Assembly (NCBI RefSeq): GCF_018623035.1
Contig: NZ_CP076023.1
Coordinates: 62,001 to 126,000 of the forward strand
Source of the DNA: Cellulomonas dongxiuzhuiae
GTDB taxonomy: Bacteria; Actinomycetota; Actinomycetes; Actinomycetales; Cellulomonadaceae
DNA: 64,000 bases
Reading direction: 5' to 3'
In this document: positions 52,989-62,393 of the stretch, in pieces
How the letters are laid out: every line of letters begins with the position of its first letter
Position numbering within the stretch: position 1 is the stretch's first letter
The notes under the pieces: model-generated
Seen by the model: the letters and a program-made list of their open reading frames with translations, nothing else
Databases searched by the model: none
Told to the model about the DNA's origin: nothing
Translations under genes and position numbers: made by a program

Positions 52989-55900
52989 TCAGCCGAGCGC
53001 CGCCAGCGCCTTGCGGATCCGCGTCGGCGACACCGGCACCGGCGTGCCCAGCTGCTGCGCGAACAGGCTGACGCGCAGCTCCTCCAGCAGCCAGCGGACG
53101 TCGTCGAGCGCGGCGTCGCGGGCCGGGTCGGGCGACGCGGTCGCGGCGCGCTCGCGGGCCGCGGTGTAGAGCTGCTCGACGTCGTGCACCTGCCACGCGA
53201 GGTCCGCGTCGCGGGTCGGGTTGTCCGCCGCCTTGGCCAGCCGGTGCTGCGCCGCGCGCAGGTAGCGGACCAGCTGCGGCAGCCGGTCCGCGCCGACGTC
53301 CGCCACGAACCCGTCGTGCACGAGCGTCGCGGCCTGCTCGCGGACGTCCTGCGCCGTGGCCAGCAGCGCGAGGCTGCTGGTCCCGCGCACGTCGCCGTCG
53401 AGCTCGCGCCACGCCGTCAGGACACCGACGAGGTCCCCGACGACGCGGTGCACGTCGTCCTCGAGGGCGTCGCGCACCGCGCCGCGCAGGGCGGCGTACG
53501 CGTCGGCGTCGCGGACGTCGCGCGGCGTGCGTCCCTGCAGGTGGCGGGCCATGAGCCGGTCGATGGCCGCGAGCTGCACGTCGGTGACGAGGGCGTCCGT
53601 GGTGGGGTACGGCGACGCAGCCAGGGCGAGCGCCTGCCTGCCGCTCCACCGGCTCGTCACGCGCGGGGTGGCGAGGCCCGCGTCGAGCAGCAGCAGGCGC
53701 CGCAGGCCGCGCCGGGCGGCGGCCTGCGCCACGGCACCGTCGGCGAGCACACGCAGGGCGACGGTCGCGCGGGGCCCCGTGCCCTCCTCGACGAGGGTCG
53801 GGTAGGCGCGCACGACGCCGCCCGCGGAGGTCACCGCCTCGATCACGTCGGGCAGCGGACCGGGCAGGTCCGGCCAGGTCGTCAGTCCGGTGCGCTCGAG
53901 GTCGGGGGTCGCGTCCGATCGCTCTCTCGCGCCCGGGGTGGGGGTGCCCCTGCGGGGGGCGCCGGCGGAGCCGGACTGCTCTCTCGCGCCCTGGGGGGAG
54001 GTGCCCTGGGGGGAGGTGGCCTCGAGGGGGGCTGGTGGGGTGGGAGCGGGCTGGGTGGGGAGGCCGGCCTGGGTGGCCGCCTCCTCCATGGCGGCGCGCA
54101 CGGCCGTGCGCACGGCGGACGCGACCGCGTCCTGCGCGCGGTCCGCGAGCCGGCGCTGCAGCGCGAGCAGGTCCTTGCCCTCGTCGACGACGCCGCCACG
54201 GTCCCCGACGATGCGGAACGTCATGCGCAGGTGCGCAGGCAGGCGGTCCTCGTCGACGGCGTCGGCGGGCATCTCGACGTCGCGCAGCGCCCGGACGGCG
54301 CGCGCGAACATCTCGCGGAACGACGGCGCCGCGTCGGCGGCGCGCACGGTGTCGGCCCACGACGCCGCGTGCTCGGCGAGCCACCCGTCCACGGCGCGGG
54401 CGACGTCCGGTGCCGGCACGAGCTGCACCCGCACGGGCTTGGGCAGGGCGCGGATCGTCGCGGTCAGCAGCTCGGCGCGCATGCCCGGGACCATCCAGTC
54501 GAAGCCCTCGGGCCGCACGCGCGGCAGCTGGGAGATCGGGATGTGGACCGTGACGCCGTCGGCCTCGGTGCCGGGCTCGAACTGGTAGGTCAGCGGGAAC
54601 GACAGCTCGCCCTGCGGCCAGCGCGACGGGAACGCGCTCTCGTCGATCTCGGCCGCGTCGTCGCCCACCAGGAGCTCGCGCGTGAACGACAGCAGGTCCG
54701 GGTCGGCACGCTTCGCGGACTTCCACCAGGTGTCGAAGTGGCGTGCGGACACGACCTCGGGCGGGATGCGTGCGTCGTAGAAGTCGAACAGCGCGTCGTC
54801 GTCGACGACGAGGTCGCGGCGGCGCGCGCGGGCCTCGAGCGCCTCGGCCTCGTCGAGCAGGCGGCGGTTCTCGTGAAAGAACGTGTGGTGCGTCGTCCAC
54901 TCGCCCTGCACCAGCGCGTGCCGGATGAACAGCTCGCGCGCCTGCTCGGGGTCGACCTTGGCCAGCAGCGACCGGCGCTGCGCCACGACGGGCACGCCGA
55001 AGAGCAGCACCTTCTCGTTGACCGTCGCCGCGCCCTGCCGCGTCGACCACGCGGGCTCGGAGTAGGTGCGCTTCACGAGGTGCGCGGCGGCCTCCTCGAC
55101 CCAGTCGGGGTCGACGCGCGCGACGTCGCGCGCCCACAGCCGGGACGTCTCGACGAGCTCGGCGGCCATGACCCACGACGGCGGGCGGCGGGCCAGGCCC
55201 GACCCGGGGAAGATCGCGAAGCGCGCGCCGCGCGCCCCCAGGTACTCGTTGCGGGCGCGCGCGTCGGGCTTGCGGGGCTTGCCGTCGCGGCCCTTGGGCG
55301 GGTTGCCGGCGGCGACGTCGGTGACGATCTGCATGCCGATCTGCGAGAGCAGGCCGGGCAGGATCGCGCGGTGGATCGCGTCGCCGTCCCACGTCCAGCG
55401 CGTCTGGACGGCGTCCGGGGCGGTGCCGGCGGTCGCGTCCTGCGTCGGCGCGCCGGTGGGGACGTGCCGCCCGCCGTCGCGCCGGCCGTCGCGCCCGTGC
55501 CCGTCGGCCGCGGGGGCGTCGGACGACGTGGGCGTGGGTGCGCCCTTGGCGTCGACGCCGAGGCCCTTGGCCATCTCGCGCAGCTGCGTGACGACGTCCT
55601 GCCACTCGCGCACGCGCAGGTGGTGCAGGTGCTCGGCCTTGCACATGCGCCGGAACGCGGACCCGGACAGCTCGCGCTGCCGCTCGCGCAGGTACGTCCA
55701 CAGGTTGAGGTAGGACAGCAGGTCCGACGACGGGTCGGCGAACCGCCGGTGCAGCGCGTCGGCCGCCTCGCGCGACTCGGCCGGCCGCTCGCGCGGGTCC
55801 TGGATGGACAGCGCGGCGGCGATGACGAGCACCTCGCGCGCGACACCGCGACGGCCCGCCTCGACGACCATGCGCGCGAGGCGCGGGTCGATCGGCAGCT

Positions 55901-57518
55901 GCGCCAGCGCCCGTCCGGTCTCGGTCAGGCGCGCGCGGCCGTGCACCTCCTCGAGCGCGTGGAGCTCGGTGAGCAGCGCGACGCCGTCGCGCACCGAGCG
56001 CACGTCCGGCGGGTCGACGAACGGGAAGTCCACGACCTCGTCCGGGGACGTCACGACGCCGACCGCGATCATCTGCAGGATCACCGACGCGAGCGACGTC
56101 CGCAGGATCTCCGGCTCGGTGTACAGCGGCCGGGACTCGAAGTCCTCCTGCGAGTACAGCCGGATCGCGATGCCCGGGGCCACGCGCCCCGACCGGCCCG
56201 ACCGCTGGTTGGCCGACGCCTGCGAGATCGGCTCGATCGGCAGGCGCTGCACCTTCGTCGCCTTGGAGAACCGCGAGATCCGCGCGGTGCCGGGGTCGAC
56301 GACGTACCGCACGCCCGGCACCGTCAGCGACGTCTCGGCGACGTTGGTCGCGAGGATGACGCGGCGGCGGGTGTGCGCCTCGAAGACGCGGCGCTGCTCG
56401 GCGGCCGACAGCCGCGCGTACAGCGGCACGATGTCGACGCCGTTCGGGTGCTTCGGGTCCACGCGCGGCCCGAGCGACCCGCGCAGCGCGTCCTCCGCGT
56501 CACGGATCTCCCGTTCGCCGGACAGGAACACGAGGATGTCGCCCGGCCCCTCGCCCATGAGCTCGTCGACGGCCTCGGTGATGCCGGTGACCATGTCGCG
56601 GTCCGGGCCGTCCTCGGGGGACAGCGGCTGGTAGCGGATCTCGACCGGGTAGGTGCGGCCGCTGACCTCGACGACCGGGGCCGGGACGCCGTCGGGGTGC
56701 TCCGCGGTGGGCGGGCCGGCGAAGTGCCGCGCGAACCGGTCCGAGTCGATCGTCGCCGACGTGATGACGAGCTTGAGGTCCGGCCGCTGCGGCAGCAGCC
56801 GCGTGAGGTACCCGAGGATGAAGTCGATGTTGAGGCTGCGCTCGTGCGCCTCGTCGATGATGAGCGTGTCGTACATCCGCAGCATCGGGTCGCGCTGGAT
56901 CTGCGCCAGCAGGATGCCGTCGGTCATCACCTTGACCAGGGTCGAGTCGGACGACTCGTCGGTGAACCGCACCTGGTACCCGACGACGCCGCCGAGGGGC
57001 ACGCCCAGCTCGTCCGCGATGCGCTCGGCGACCGTGCGCGCCGCGATCCGGCGGGGCTGCGTGTGGCCGATCTGGCCAGCGCGCCCACGGCCCAGCTCGA
57101 GGGCGATCTTCGGGATCTGCGTCGTCTTGCCGGACCCGGTCTCGCCCGCGACGACGATCACCTGGTGGTCGCGCAACGCCGCGGCGATCTCCTCGCGGCG
57201 GGCGGAGACGGGGAGCTGCTCGGGGTAGACGATCGGGGGGAGGGTGACCTGCGCGCGGGCCTGCGCGGCGCGGGTCAGGTGGGCGTCGTCGCGGCGGTGA
57301 CGGCGACGGGTGGCGTCACGTGGCTGGTCCTCGCGCGGGTGGTCCCCCGGCTGGTCCTCTCGTCGTCGCGCCCCGCCTCGCCCGGACCGTCCGCCGCGGC
57401 GCCGGCCCCCGCCGCGCGCACCGTCACCGCCGCGCGCACCGTCACCGCCGCGCGCACCGTCACCACCGGCACCCTGGGCGGGTGCGGCGTCGGTGGGGGT
57501 GGGGTCGGACGTGCTCAC
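52989..57518 (-). CDS. hrpA: ATP-dependent RNA helicase HrpA
   Basis: The 1509-residue DEAH helicase has motif I GETGSGKTTQIPKI, HTQPRRIAARTVAERIA, the DEAH box in IIDEAHERSLNIDF, SATIDSDRFARHF, ATNVAETSLTVPGV, QRSGRSGRVAPGIAIRLYS, a ratchet region and the long HrpA C-terminal domain. It is longer than the 1300 residues of E. coli HrpA because of an N-terminal region with RGG repeats (GGDGAR three times, encoded by an 18-bp tandem repeat at about 57418-57465) and low-complexity linkers. One linker contains two in-frame copies of the dispersed GCTCTCTC repeat (GAREQSGSAG, GARERSDATP). Role: RNA remodelling, possibly ribosome rescue. Confidence 0.95.
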   Translation of the reverse strand: MSTSDPTPTDAAPAQGAGGDGARGGDGARGGDGARGGGRRRGGRSGRGGARRREDQPGDHPREDQPRDATRRRHRRDDAHLTRAAQARAQVTLPPIVYPEQLPVSARREEIAAALRDHQVIVVAGETGSGKTTQIPKIALELGRGRAGQIGHTQPRRIAARTVAERIADELGVPLGGVVGYQVRFTDESSDSTLVKVMTDGILLAQIQRDPMLRMYDTLIIDEAHERSLNIDFILGYLTRLLPQRPDLKLVITSATIDSDRFARHFAGPPTAEHPDGVPAPVVEVSGRTYPVEIRYQPLSPEDGPDRDMVTGITEAVDELMGEGPGDILVFLSGEREIRDAEDALRGSLGPRVDPKHPNGVDIVPLYARLSAAEQRRVFEAHTRRRVILATNVAETSLTVPGVRYVVDPGTARISRFSKATKVQRLPIEPISQASANQRSGRSGRVAPGIAIRLYSQEDFESRPLYTEPEILRTSLASVILQMIAVGVVTSPDEVVDFPFVDPPDVRSVRDGVALLTELHALEEVHGRARLTETGRALAQLPIDPRLARMVVEAGRRGVAREVLVIAAALSIQDPRERPAESREAADALHRRFADPSSDLLSYLNLWTYLRERQRELSGSAFRRMCKAEHLHHLRVREWQDVVTQLREMAKGLGVDAKGAPTPTSSDAPAADGHGRDGRRDGGRHVPTGAPTQDATAGTAPDAVQTRWTWDGDAIHRAILPGLLSQIGMQIVTDVAAGNPPKGRDGKPRKPDARARNEYLGARGARFAIFPGSGLARRPPSWVMAAELVETSRLWARDVARVDPDWVEEAAAHLVKRTYSEPAWSTRQGAATVNEKVLLFGVPVVAQRRSLLAKVDPEQARELFIRHALVQGEWTTHHTFFHENRRLLDEAEALEARARRRDLVVDDDALFDFYDARIPPEVVSARHFDTWWKSAKRADPDLLSFTRELLVGDDAAEIDESAFPSRWPQGELSFPLTYQFEPGTEADGVTVHIPISQLPRVRPEGFDWMVPGMRAELLTATIRALPKPVRVQLVPAPDVARAVDGWLAEHAASWADTVRAADAAPSFREMFARAVRALRDVEMPADAVDEDRLPAHLRMTFRIVGDRGGVVDEGKDLLALQRRLADRAQDAVASAVRTAVRAAMEEAATQAGLPTQPAPTPPAPLEATSPQGTSPQGAREQSGSAGAPRRGTPTPGARERSDATPDLERTGLTTWPDLPGPLPDVIEAVTSAGGVVRAYPTLVEEGTGPRATVALRVLADGAVAQAAARRGLRRLLLLDAGLATPRVTSRWSGRQALALAASPYPTTDALVTDVQLAAIDRLMARHLQGRTPRDVRDADAYAALRGAVRDALEDDVHRVVGDLVGVLTAWRELDGDVRGTSSLALLATAQDVREQAATLVHDGFVADVGADRLPQLVRYLRAAQHRLAKAADNPTRDADLAWQVHDVEQLYTAARERAATASPDPARDAALDDVRWLLEELRVSLFAQQLGTPVPVSPTRIRKALAALG
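53913..53991. repeat. Two copies of the GCTCTCTC repeat inside hrpA
   Basis: GTCCGATCGCTCTCTCGCGC (53913-53932) and CCGGACTGCTCTCTCGCGCC (53971-53990) match the intergenic repeat seen near 24.4 and 44.7 kb. Here the repeat is translated in frame and expands a linker in the C-terminal half of HrpA, which indicates insertion or spread of the element into coding DNA. Confidence 0.7.
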
Positions 57519-57622
57519 GACCCACCATCCTCCCAGGCGGCGGGACGGGCTTCACGTCCATTCACCGTGGCGCCGGCTCCGAGCGGGCTTCCCGGTGCGG
57601 TCGCGGCGGCGGCTACGTCACC

Positions 57623-58114
57623 ATGGCGTCCGTGAGCGCGATGCGGTGGGACGACGTCAGCGACCTGTTCGACCCCGACACCATGGGGACCCTGCCCGAC
57701 GGCTGGGTCGACGGGACGACGGTCGCCGACTGGCAGGCGCTGTTCGACCTCGTCCGCACGGGCCCCTGGCCGTGGAGGTGCCTCGACGACCGCACCGAGA
57801 TCGAGCTCCCGGCCGCCGCGGAGCTTCCCCTGCGGCCCGACGACGCCGCGACGGTCGTGCTCCACGTCGAGGTGGCACCCGACGCGTGGGTGGTCTTCTG
57901 GTTCCTCGGGCCCGGGAGGATCGACTTCGACCTCGACCTGCGCCTCCTGCAGGGTCAGGAGCGCCTCGACCGGTTCTGCGAGCTCCTCCGGTCGCTGTCG
58001 CACGCGCTCGGGAAGTCGGTCTGGCTGGGTCCCGAGGGTGCGTCGGACGATCCCGTGCTCGGCTTCGACGTCACGGCCGACCGGATGGTGCGCCTCGCGG
58101 CGCGCGTGTCCTGA
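57623..58114 (+). CDS. Hypothetical protein
   Basis: I do not recognise this 163-residue protein. It is acidic, without signal peptide or membrane span, and contains DDVSDLFDPDTMGTLPDGWV, DWQALFDLVRTGPWPWRCLD, VVFWFLGPGRIDFDLDLRLL and DDPVLGFDVTADRMVRLAAR. The layout suggests a compact alpha/beta domain like small immunity- or SMI1-type proteins, but this is a guess. Starts at ATG 57623 or ATG 57641 are possible; a TACGTC box a few bases upstream points to a leaderless transcript. It is divergent from hrpA. Confidence 0.65.
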   Translation: MASVSAMRWDDVSDLFDPDTMGTLPDGWVDGTTVADWQALFDLVRTGPWPWRCLDDRTEIELPAAAELPLRPDDAATVVLHVEVAPDAWVVFWFLGPGRIDFDLDLRLLQGQERLDRFCELLRSLSHALGKSVWLGPEGASDDPVLGFDVTADRMVRLAARVS

Positions 58115-58177
58115 CCCGTGAGGCGGATCCGGCGCCCGCGCGGGTGCGGGCCGAGCGCCGGACCGGGCACGGAGTGG

Positions 58178-58410
58178 TCACGACCCCCGCAGCCCCGGCA
58201 GCAGCTCCTCCGGCAGCTCGTCGACGGGCCGTCCGGGACCGGCACGGTCCACGGCTCGTGGGGCGAGACCCCGATGCGCAGCTCACCGCCGCGGACCCGG
58301 TCGAGCGCGCCGTCGGGGTCGGTGGGGACCGTCACGCCGCACCCGGCGATCACACCCAGGGCCAGGGCCGCTGCGGCCGTCGCGGTCGGCCGCCGCGTGG
58401 TCGTCGTCAT
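58178..58410 (-). pseudogene. Decayed solute-binding lipoprotein gene
   Basis: From the ATG at 58410 the minus strand encodes a lipoprotein signal peptide (AAAALALGVIAGCGV) and the start of an amino-acid-type binding domain (GGELRIGVSPHEPWTVPVP). After VPDGP the frame turns into Cys/Arg-rich nonsense, while a shifted frame reads VDELPEELLPGLRGS and stops at 58178. The gene has therefore lost most of its length and probably contains a frameshift. A sequencing error is possible, but no remainder of the binding protein is found nearby. Confidence 0.55.
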
Positions 58411-58445
58411 CGCAACATTGGACGCGACCGCGTGCGTCCTGCACG

Positions 58446-59174
58446 TCAGGAGGAGATGGTCGCCCGGAGCGCCTCGAGGTCCACGAGCCCGCGCACCACG
58501 GGCCCGACCATCACGAGGTACATGAGGCCGAAGAACAGCGCGCCCAGCAGCGTGAAGCCGATCGCGTTGCCCACGGCGCCGGGCGAGCGCAGGTGGTCCA
58601 CGACCTTGCGGACCAGGTGGTGCGGGTGCTTCACGTCCCAGGAGTTCAGGCGCACGTGCCGCCCGAGGTAGATGCCGAACGCCACGAGCAGCAGCAGCAC
58701 CCCCTCCAGGACGCGCGCGGGGGTGCTGTCCAGCGGTGCCGCGGAGTCCTCGCTGCCGACGACGAGCGCGACCAGGACGACGAGGAACACGTTGAGCACG
58801 GTCGTCAGGACGCCGGACATCGCGAGGACCAGCACGAGCAGCACGTCGTACCACTCCGGGACGCGCTCGCCCTCGCGGCGGTGGTTGAGGTTGAGCTCGG
58901 TGATGAGGTACCCGGAGTTCGGCAGCAGCAGCAGCCACACGAGCCCGAGCACCACGCCGACCGCCCACACCAGGGGCCGGGGCGTCCCGACGACGAGGAG
59001 CGGCAGCACCACGACCACCGCCAGCCCCAGCACCACCAGCGGCGCCGCCGACAGCACGAGGTTGAGCAGCATCGGCCGGTACAGCCGCGTCCCGTAGACG
59101 GGTGCCCGTGCGACGACGAGCGCCGCGGCGAACACGTTCATCAGCAGGACCCCCACGACGAGGCTGGTCAGCAC
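58446..59174 (-). CDS. DUF1361 family integral membrane protein
   Basis: The 242-residue protein has six to seven membrane spans (LTSLVVGVLLMNVFAAALVV, LNLVLSAAPLVVLGLAVVVV, VWAVGVVLGLVWLLLLPNSG and others) and the DUF1361 landmarks LPNSGYLITELNLNHR, EWYDVLLVLVLAMSGVL and GIYLGRHVRLNSWDV. Function is unknown. The GTG at 59174 has GAGGGAG five bases upstream. It stands alone, divergent from the next gene. Confidence 0.87.
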   Translation of the reverse strand: MLTSLVVGVLLMNVFAAALVVARAPVYGTRLYRPMLLNLVLSAAPLVVLGLAVVVVLPLLVVGTPRPLVWAVGVVLGLVWLLLLPNSGYLITELNLNHRREGERVPEWYDVLLVLVLAMSGVLTTVLNVFLVVLVALVVGSEDSAAPLDSTPARVLEGVLLLLVAFGIYLGRHVRLNSWDVKHPHHLVRKVVDHLRSPGAVGNAIGFTLLGALFFGLMYLVMVGPVVRGLVDLEALRATISS

Positions 59175-59249
59175 ACGCGCTCCCTCGACTAGAAGGCGCC
59201 CATCATGTCGCCCCCGCCCCCCGGGGAGCCGCGCTCCTACCGGCGCGTC

Positions 59250-59310
59250 CGCGAGAAGTGGTCGACGAAGTGCCCACTTCCCGAGTCCGAGAGGGGCAGG
59301 TGTGACCACT
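59250..59310. repeat. GAAGTGGTC / GACCACTTC inverted motifs
   Basis: GAAGTGGTC (about 59254) and GACCACTTC (about 59301) are inverted, and GAAGTGCCCACTTC lies between them as a shorter palindrome. TGACCACTTC is shared with the region before the DUF72 gene at about 9499. The rest of the gap 59175-59563 shows no gene. Confidence 0.4.
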
Positions 59311-59563
59311 TCTGCGCACCCGGTCTCAGGCGCAGCCGTCCAGCGGGGGTGCGCCAGCGAAGCGGTCGGCGGTTCGGGCCAGGAGGTCCGGGATCAGGGG
59401 GAGTCCGCTCCACCAGGGCGACGTGGTCCAGGCGGCTGGACCCGCTCGATGAGAAGGTCCTCACACCTTGGGGTGAACGACGTCACGCGGACGGTTGCGG
59501 CAGGGCAGGATGGGCGCCTGGGCGATTCGTCCGGATCGACCGACGCCGACGACGGGAGAACGC

Positions 59564-60076
59564 GTGCTCGAGCAGCCGTGGCCGCCCCCCGGTGCCGGTC
59601 CGCGCCAGCCGCGTGACGCGCACGGCCTGCAGTGGGCCAACGACGTCCGTCGCGCGCTCGTCCGCCCCGCTCCGTCGTCCGGCTCGGACCCGTGGGCCGA
59701 CGTGACCGGGCGGCAGCCTGCGGCACGCCGCCGCGGCGCCGAGGAGCTGGGTCGGCACGAGGGTCCGGAGCGTGCCGGCCGGGACCACGGCGACCCGGAG
59801 GACCACGCGTCCGCGCCCCGGGACGCCGGCGTGCGAGGCGCACGCCCGCTGCCCGCGCGGTGGGTGCCGCAGGAGGCCTGGATCCCCGACCCGGCGCCGG
59901 CGCCGGAGCAGCGTTGGACCCCCGAGCAGGACTGGCTGAACGCCTTCGCCGCACGCCGCGAGGCCGCCTCCCAGGAACCGGCCGTGAGCCCCGCGGCCCG
60001 GCGGTGGTGGGTGCTCGCCGGGGTCGCGGTGCCTTCCCTGGGGTCGGTCGTCGCACTGGTCGTCGCGCTCGTCTGA
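59564..60076 (+). CDS. Membrane-anchored hypothetical protein
   Basis: I do not recognise this 170-residue protein. The first 140 residues are hydrophilic and disordered-looking (PWPPPGAGPRQPRDAHGLQ, EELGRHEGPERAGRDHGDPE), with a short conserved-looking DWLNAFAARREAAS, and one membrane span closes the C-terminus (WWVLAGVAVPSLGSVVALVV). This is a tail-anchored layout with the bulk in the cytoplasm. The GTG at 59564 has GGGAGAA five bases upstream. Confidence 0.62.
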   Translation: MLEQPWPPPGAGPRQPRDAHGLQWANDVRRALVRPAPSSGSDPWADVTGRQPAARRRGAEELGRHEGPERAGRDHGDPEDHASAPRDAGVRGARPLPARWVPQEAWIPDPAPAPEQRWTPEQDWLNAFAARREAASQEPAVSPAARRWWVLAGVAVPSLGSVVALVVALV

Positions 60077-60142
60077 CGCGCGGGGCCTCGCGCGCAGGGC
60101 CGCTCGGCGGACGCCGGGCGCGCCGGTGGCTACCGTGGACGC

Positions 60143-60667
60143 GTGAGCGACGCGAACCCCGGACCCGCACCCACAGCCGCCCCCGACGCCGAGCTGCGCA
60201 CCGACGGCGAGCGCCGGACGGTGGAGGCGCTCGAGGCGTCGGGCGTCCCCTACGTGCGGACGCGGCACGGGCGCGTCGGGTCGCTCGCGGAGGCCGCCGC
60301 CGCACGGGGCATCGAGCCCGCCGACCTCGTCAAGACGATCGTGGTGCGGCGCGGCGACGACGACTTCCTGCTCGTCCTGCTGCCGGGCGACCGGACCATC
60401 TCGTGGCCGCGGCTGCGCGCGCTGCTCGGCGTGAGCCGCCTGTCGATGCCGGACGCGACGGTCGCCAAGGACGTCACGGGCTTCGAGCGCGGCACCATCA
60501 CGCCGTTCGGGACGACGCGCACGTGGCCGGTCGTGGTGGACGCCCGGGCGGCCGGACGCCGCGTGTCGATCGGCGGCGGTGGGCACGGTGTCGGGATCGA
60601 GCTGGCCACCGACGACCTCGTGCGCGCGCTGGGAGCGACCGTCGCGGACGTCAGCGAGGCCGGCTGA
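60143..60667 (+). CDS. YbaK/EbsC-type aminoacyl-tRNA deacylase
   Basis: The 174-residue protein has the YbaK fold: LEASGVPYVRTRHG, PADLVKTIVVRRGDD with the catalytic lysine, VTGFERGTITPFGT and VSIGGGGHGVGIELATDDLV. Members remove wrongly attached amino acids from tRNA (Cys-tRNAPro or similar). A TACCGT -10 box lies six bases before the GTG at 60143, so the transcript is probably leaderless. Confidence 0.9.
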   Translation: MSDANPGPAPTAAPDAELRTDGERRTVEALEASGVPYVRTRHGRVGSLAEAAAARGIEPADLVKTIVVRRGDDDFLLVLLPGDRTISWPRLRALLGVSRLSMPDATVAKDVTGFERGTITPFGTTRTWPVVVDARAAGRRVSIGGGGHGVGIELATDDLVRALGATVADVSEAG

Positions 60668-60773
60668 CGCGACCGGGAACACGCGCACGGGGGCGCGCGT
60701 TGTACGACCGCACGAGCTCGCTCGCCGCGCCGATGTCGGCAGCGGTGGGTAGTTTCGTCTCGCCCGTCGCACC

Positions 60774-60793
60774 CCGGTACGACGACGTACCGG
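60774..60793. promoter_or_regulatory. Short palindrome before the STAS gene
   Basis: CCGGTACG and CGTACCGG are perfect 8-base arms around ACGA, 28 bases before the ATG of the STAS-domain gene. It may be an operator or a leader hairpin. Confidence 0.4.
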
Positions 60794-60820
60794 CCCGAGG
60801 CACGAGGAGCACGAACGCCC

Positions 60821-61168
60821 ATGACCGAGCTCACCGCTGCGATCGAGCGCACCCCGGAGCCCGTGGACCACGAGATCCGCGTCGAGCACCGTGACGGTCG
60901 GGCCGTCGTCTGCCTGGTCGGCGAGATCGACGCGTCCCTGCGGCAGTCCGCGTCGGCGTCGATGGGGATCGCTCTCATGAGCGGCCTGCCCCTGCTCGTC
61001 GACGCGAGCGAGGCGACGTTCATCGACTCCTCGGGCGTGGCGTTCGTGCTGCAGCTGCACCTGGCGGCCTCCGAGGCGGGCATCGACCTGACGCTGCACG
61101 ACCCGCACAGCGTCCTGCGGGACCTGCTCGACATGGTCGGCATGGGCGGTGTCATCCCCGACGACTGA
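60821..61168 (+). CDS. STAS-domain anti-anti-sigma factor-like protein
   Basis: The 115-residue protein is a single STAS domain: AVVCLVGEIDASLRQSASAS, LLVDASEATFIDSSGVAFVL with the phosphorylatable serine in IDSSG, and HDPHSVLRDLLDMVGM. Such proteins release sigma factors by binding anti-sigma kinases. No RsbW-like kinase or sigma gene is next to it in the window, so its partner must be elsewhere. The SD is GAGGAG, spaced ten bases from the ATG. Confidence 0.9.
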   Translation: MTELTAAIERTPEPVDHEIRVEHRDGRAVVCLVGEIDASLRQSASASMGIALMSGLPLLVDASEATFIDSSGVAFVLQLHLAASEAGIDLTLHDPHSVLRDLLDMVGMGGVIPDD

Positions 61169-61223
61169 GGCCCGGCCGCGGGTCGACCGTGGCGATGTCG
61201 GTGGGCTCGGTTACGTTCCGGGC

Positions 61224-62393
61224 ATGCGGTTGCTGCACACGTCGGACTGGCACCTGGGCCGGACCCTGCACGGGGTCGACCTGCTGGACCACCAGGCGTC
61301 CTACCTGGACCACCTGGTCGACGTCGCGCGCTCCGAGCAGGTCGACGCGGTCGTCGTCGCCGGTGACGTGTACGACCGGGCGATCCCGCCGGTCGAGGCG
61401 GTGACGCTGCTGTCGGACACGCTCGCGCGGCTCGCGGAGCACACGACCGTCGTCGTGACGTCGGGCAACCACGACTCGGCCACGCGCCTCGGGTTCGGGT
61501 CCGCGCTCATGCGCGAGCGGGTGCGGCTGCGCACGCGCGTCGCGTCGCTGGCCGAGCCGGTCGAGGTGGCGGGTGCGCTGGTCTACGGGCTGCCCTACCT
61601 GGACCCCGACGTGTGCCGGGCGGAGCTCGCGCCCGTCGCCCCCGACGGTGCCCGCGGCCTGCTGGCCCGGTCGCACCAGGCGGTGACGGACGCCGCGATG
61701 ACGCGGGTGCGGGCGGACGTCGCGGCGCGTCGGGGCGGCGCACGGCCGCGCGTCGTGGTCGCCGCGCACGCCTTCGTCGTCGGGGGGCGGGCCAGCGAGT
61801 CGGAGCGCGACATCCGCGTGGGTGGCGTCGACCACGTGGCGGCCGACGTGTTCGCGGGCGCGGACTACGTCGCGCTCGGCCACCTGCACGGCCCGCAGGT
61901 CGTCAACGGGCCCGCCGGGACGGTGCTGCGGTACTCGGGCTCGCCGCTGGCCTACTCGTTCTCCGAGCAGCACCACGCCAAGTCCTCGGTGCTGGTGGAC
62001 CTGTCGGGCGACGCGCCGACGACGACCCTGCTGCCGGCGCCCGTCCCGCGGCGCCTGACGGACGTGACGGGCACGCTCGACGACCTGCTGGGTGCGGCCG
62101 GCGAGCCGCACGTCGAGGACTGGGTGCGCGTGACCGTCACCGACGCCGTGCGGCCCGCGGACCTCTTCCGCCGCGTCCGGCAGCGGTTCGCGCACGCGCT
62201 GGTCGTGCAGCACCGGCCCGAGCGTCCGGACGAGGAGCGCACGCGGCCCGTCCTGGTGACCGCCGCCGCCGACCCGGTCGTGGTCGCGGCCGACTTCGTG
62301 GCGCACGTGACGGGCGCGCGCCCCACGGCCGCCGAGGCGCAGGTGCTGCGTGCCGCGCACGAGCACGTCGCCGCCGCCGAGCGGAGCGCCTGA
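61224..62393 (+). CDS. sbcD: Exonuclease SbcCD, nuclease subunit
   Basis: The 389-residue protein has the Mre11/SbcD phosphoesterase motifs MRLLHTSDWHLGRTLHG, VVVAGDVYDR, VVTSGNHDSATRLGF, VAAHAFVVGG and ALGHLHGPQVV, followed by the SbcD C-terminal domain. With SbcC it cleaves DNA hairpins and blocked ends. The ATG at 61224 follows a TACGTT -10-like box, so a leaderless transcript is likely. The stop overlaps the sbcC start (TGATG). Confidence 0.95.
   Translation: MRLLHTSDWHLGRTLHGVDLLDHQASYLDHLVDVARSEQVDAVVVAGDVYDRAIPPVEAVTLLSDTLARLAEHTTVVVTSGNHDSATRLGFGSALMRERVRLRTRVASLAEPVEVAGALVYGLPYLDPDVCRAELAPVAPDGARGLLARSHQAVTDAAMTRVRADVAARRGGARPRVVVAAHAFVVGGRASESERDIRVGGVDHVAADVFAGADYVALGHLHGPQVVNGPAGTVLRYSGSPLAYSFSEQHHAKSSVLVDLSGDAPTTTLLPAPVPRRLTDVTGTLDDLLGAAGEPHVEDWVRVTVTDAVRPADLFRRVRQRFAHALVVQHRPERPDEERTRPVLVTAAADPVVVAADFVAHVTGARPTAAEAQVLRAAHEHVAAAERSA

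Noticed and set aside
53184..57635. Very long plus-strand open frame opposite hrpA
   Set aside because: High G+C keeps the opposite frame open; its translation is Arg/Val/Asp-rich without any family motif, while the minus strand is a complete HrpA.
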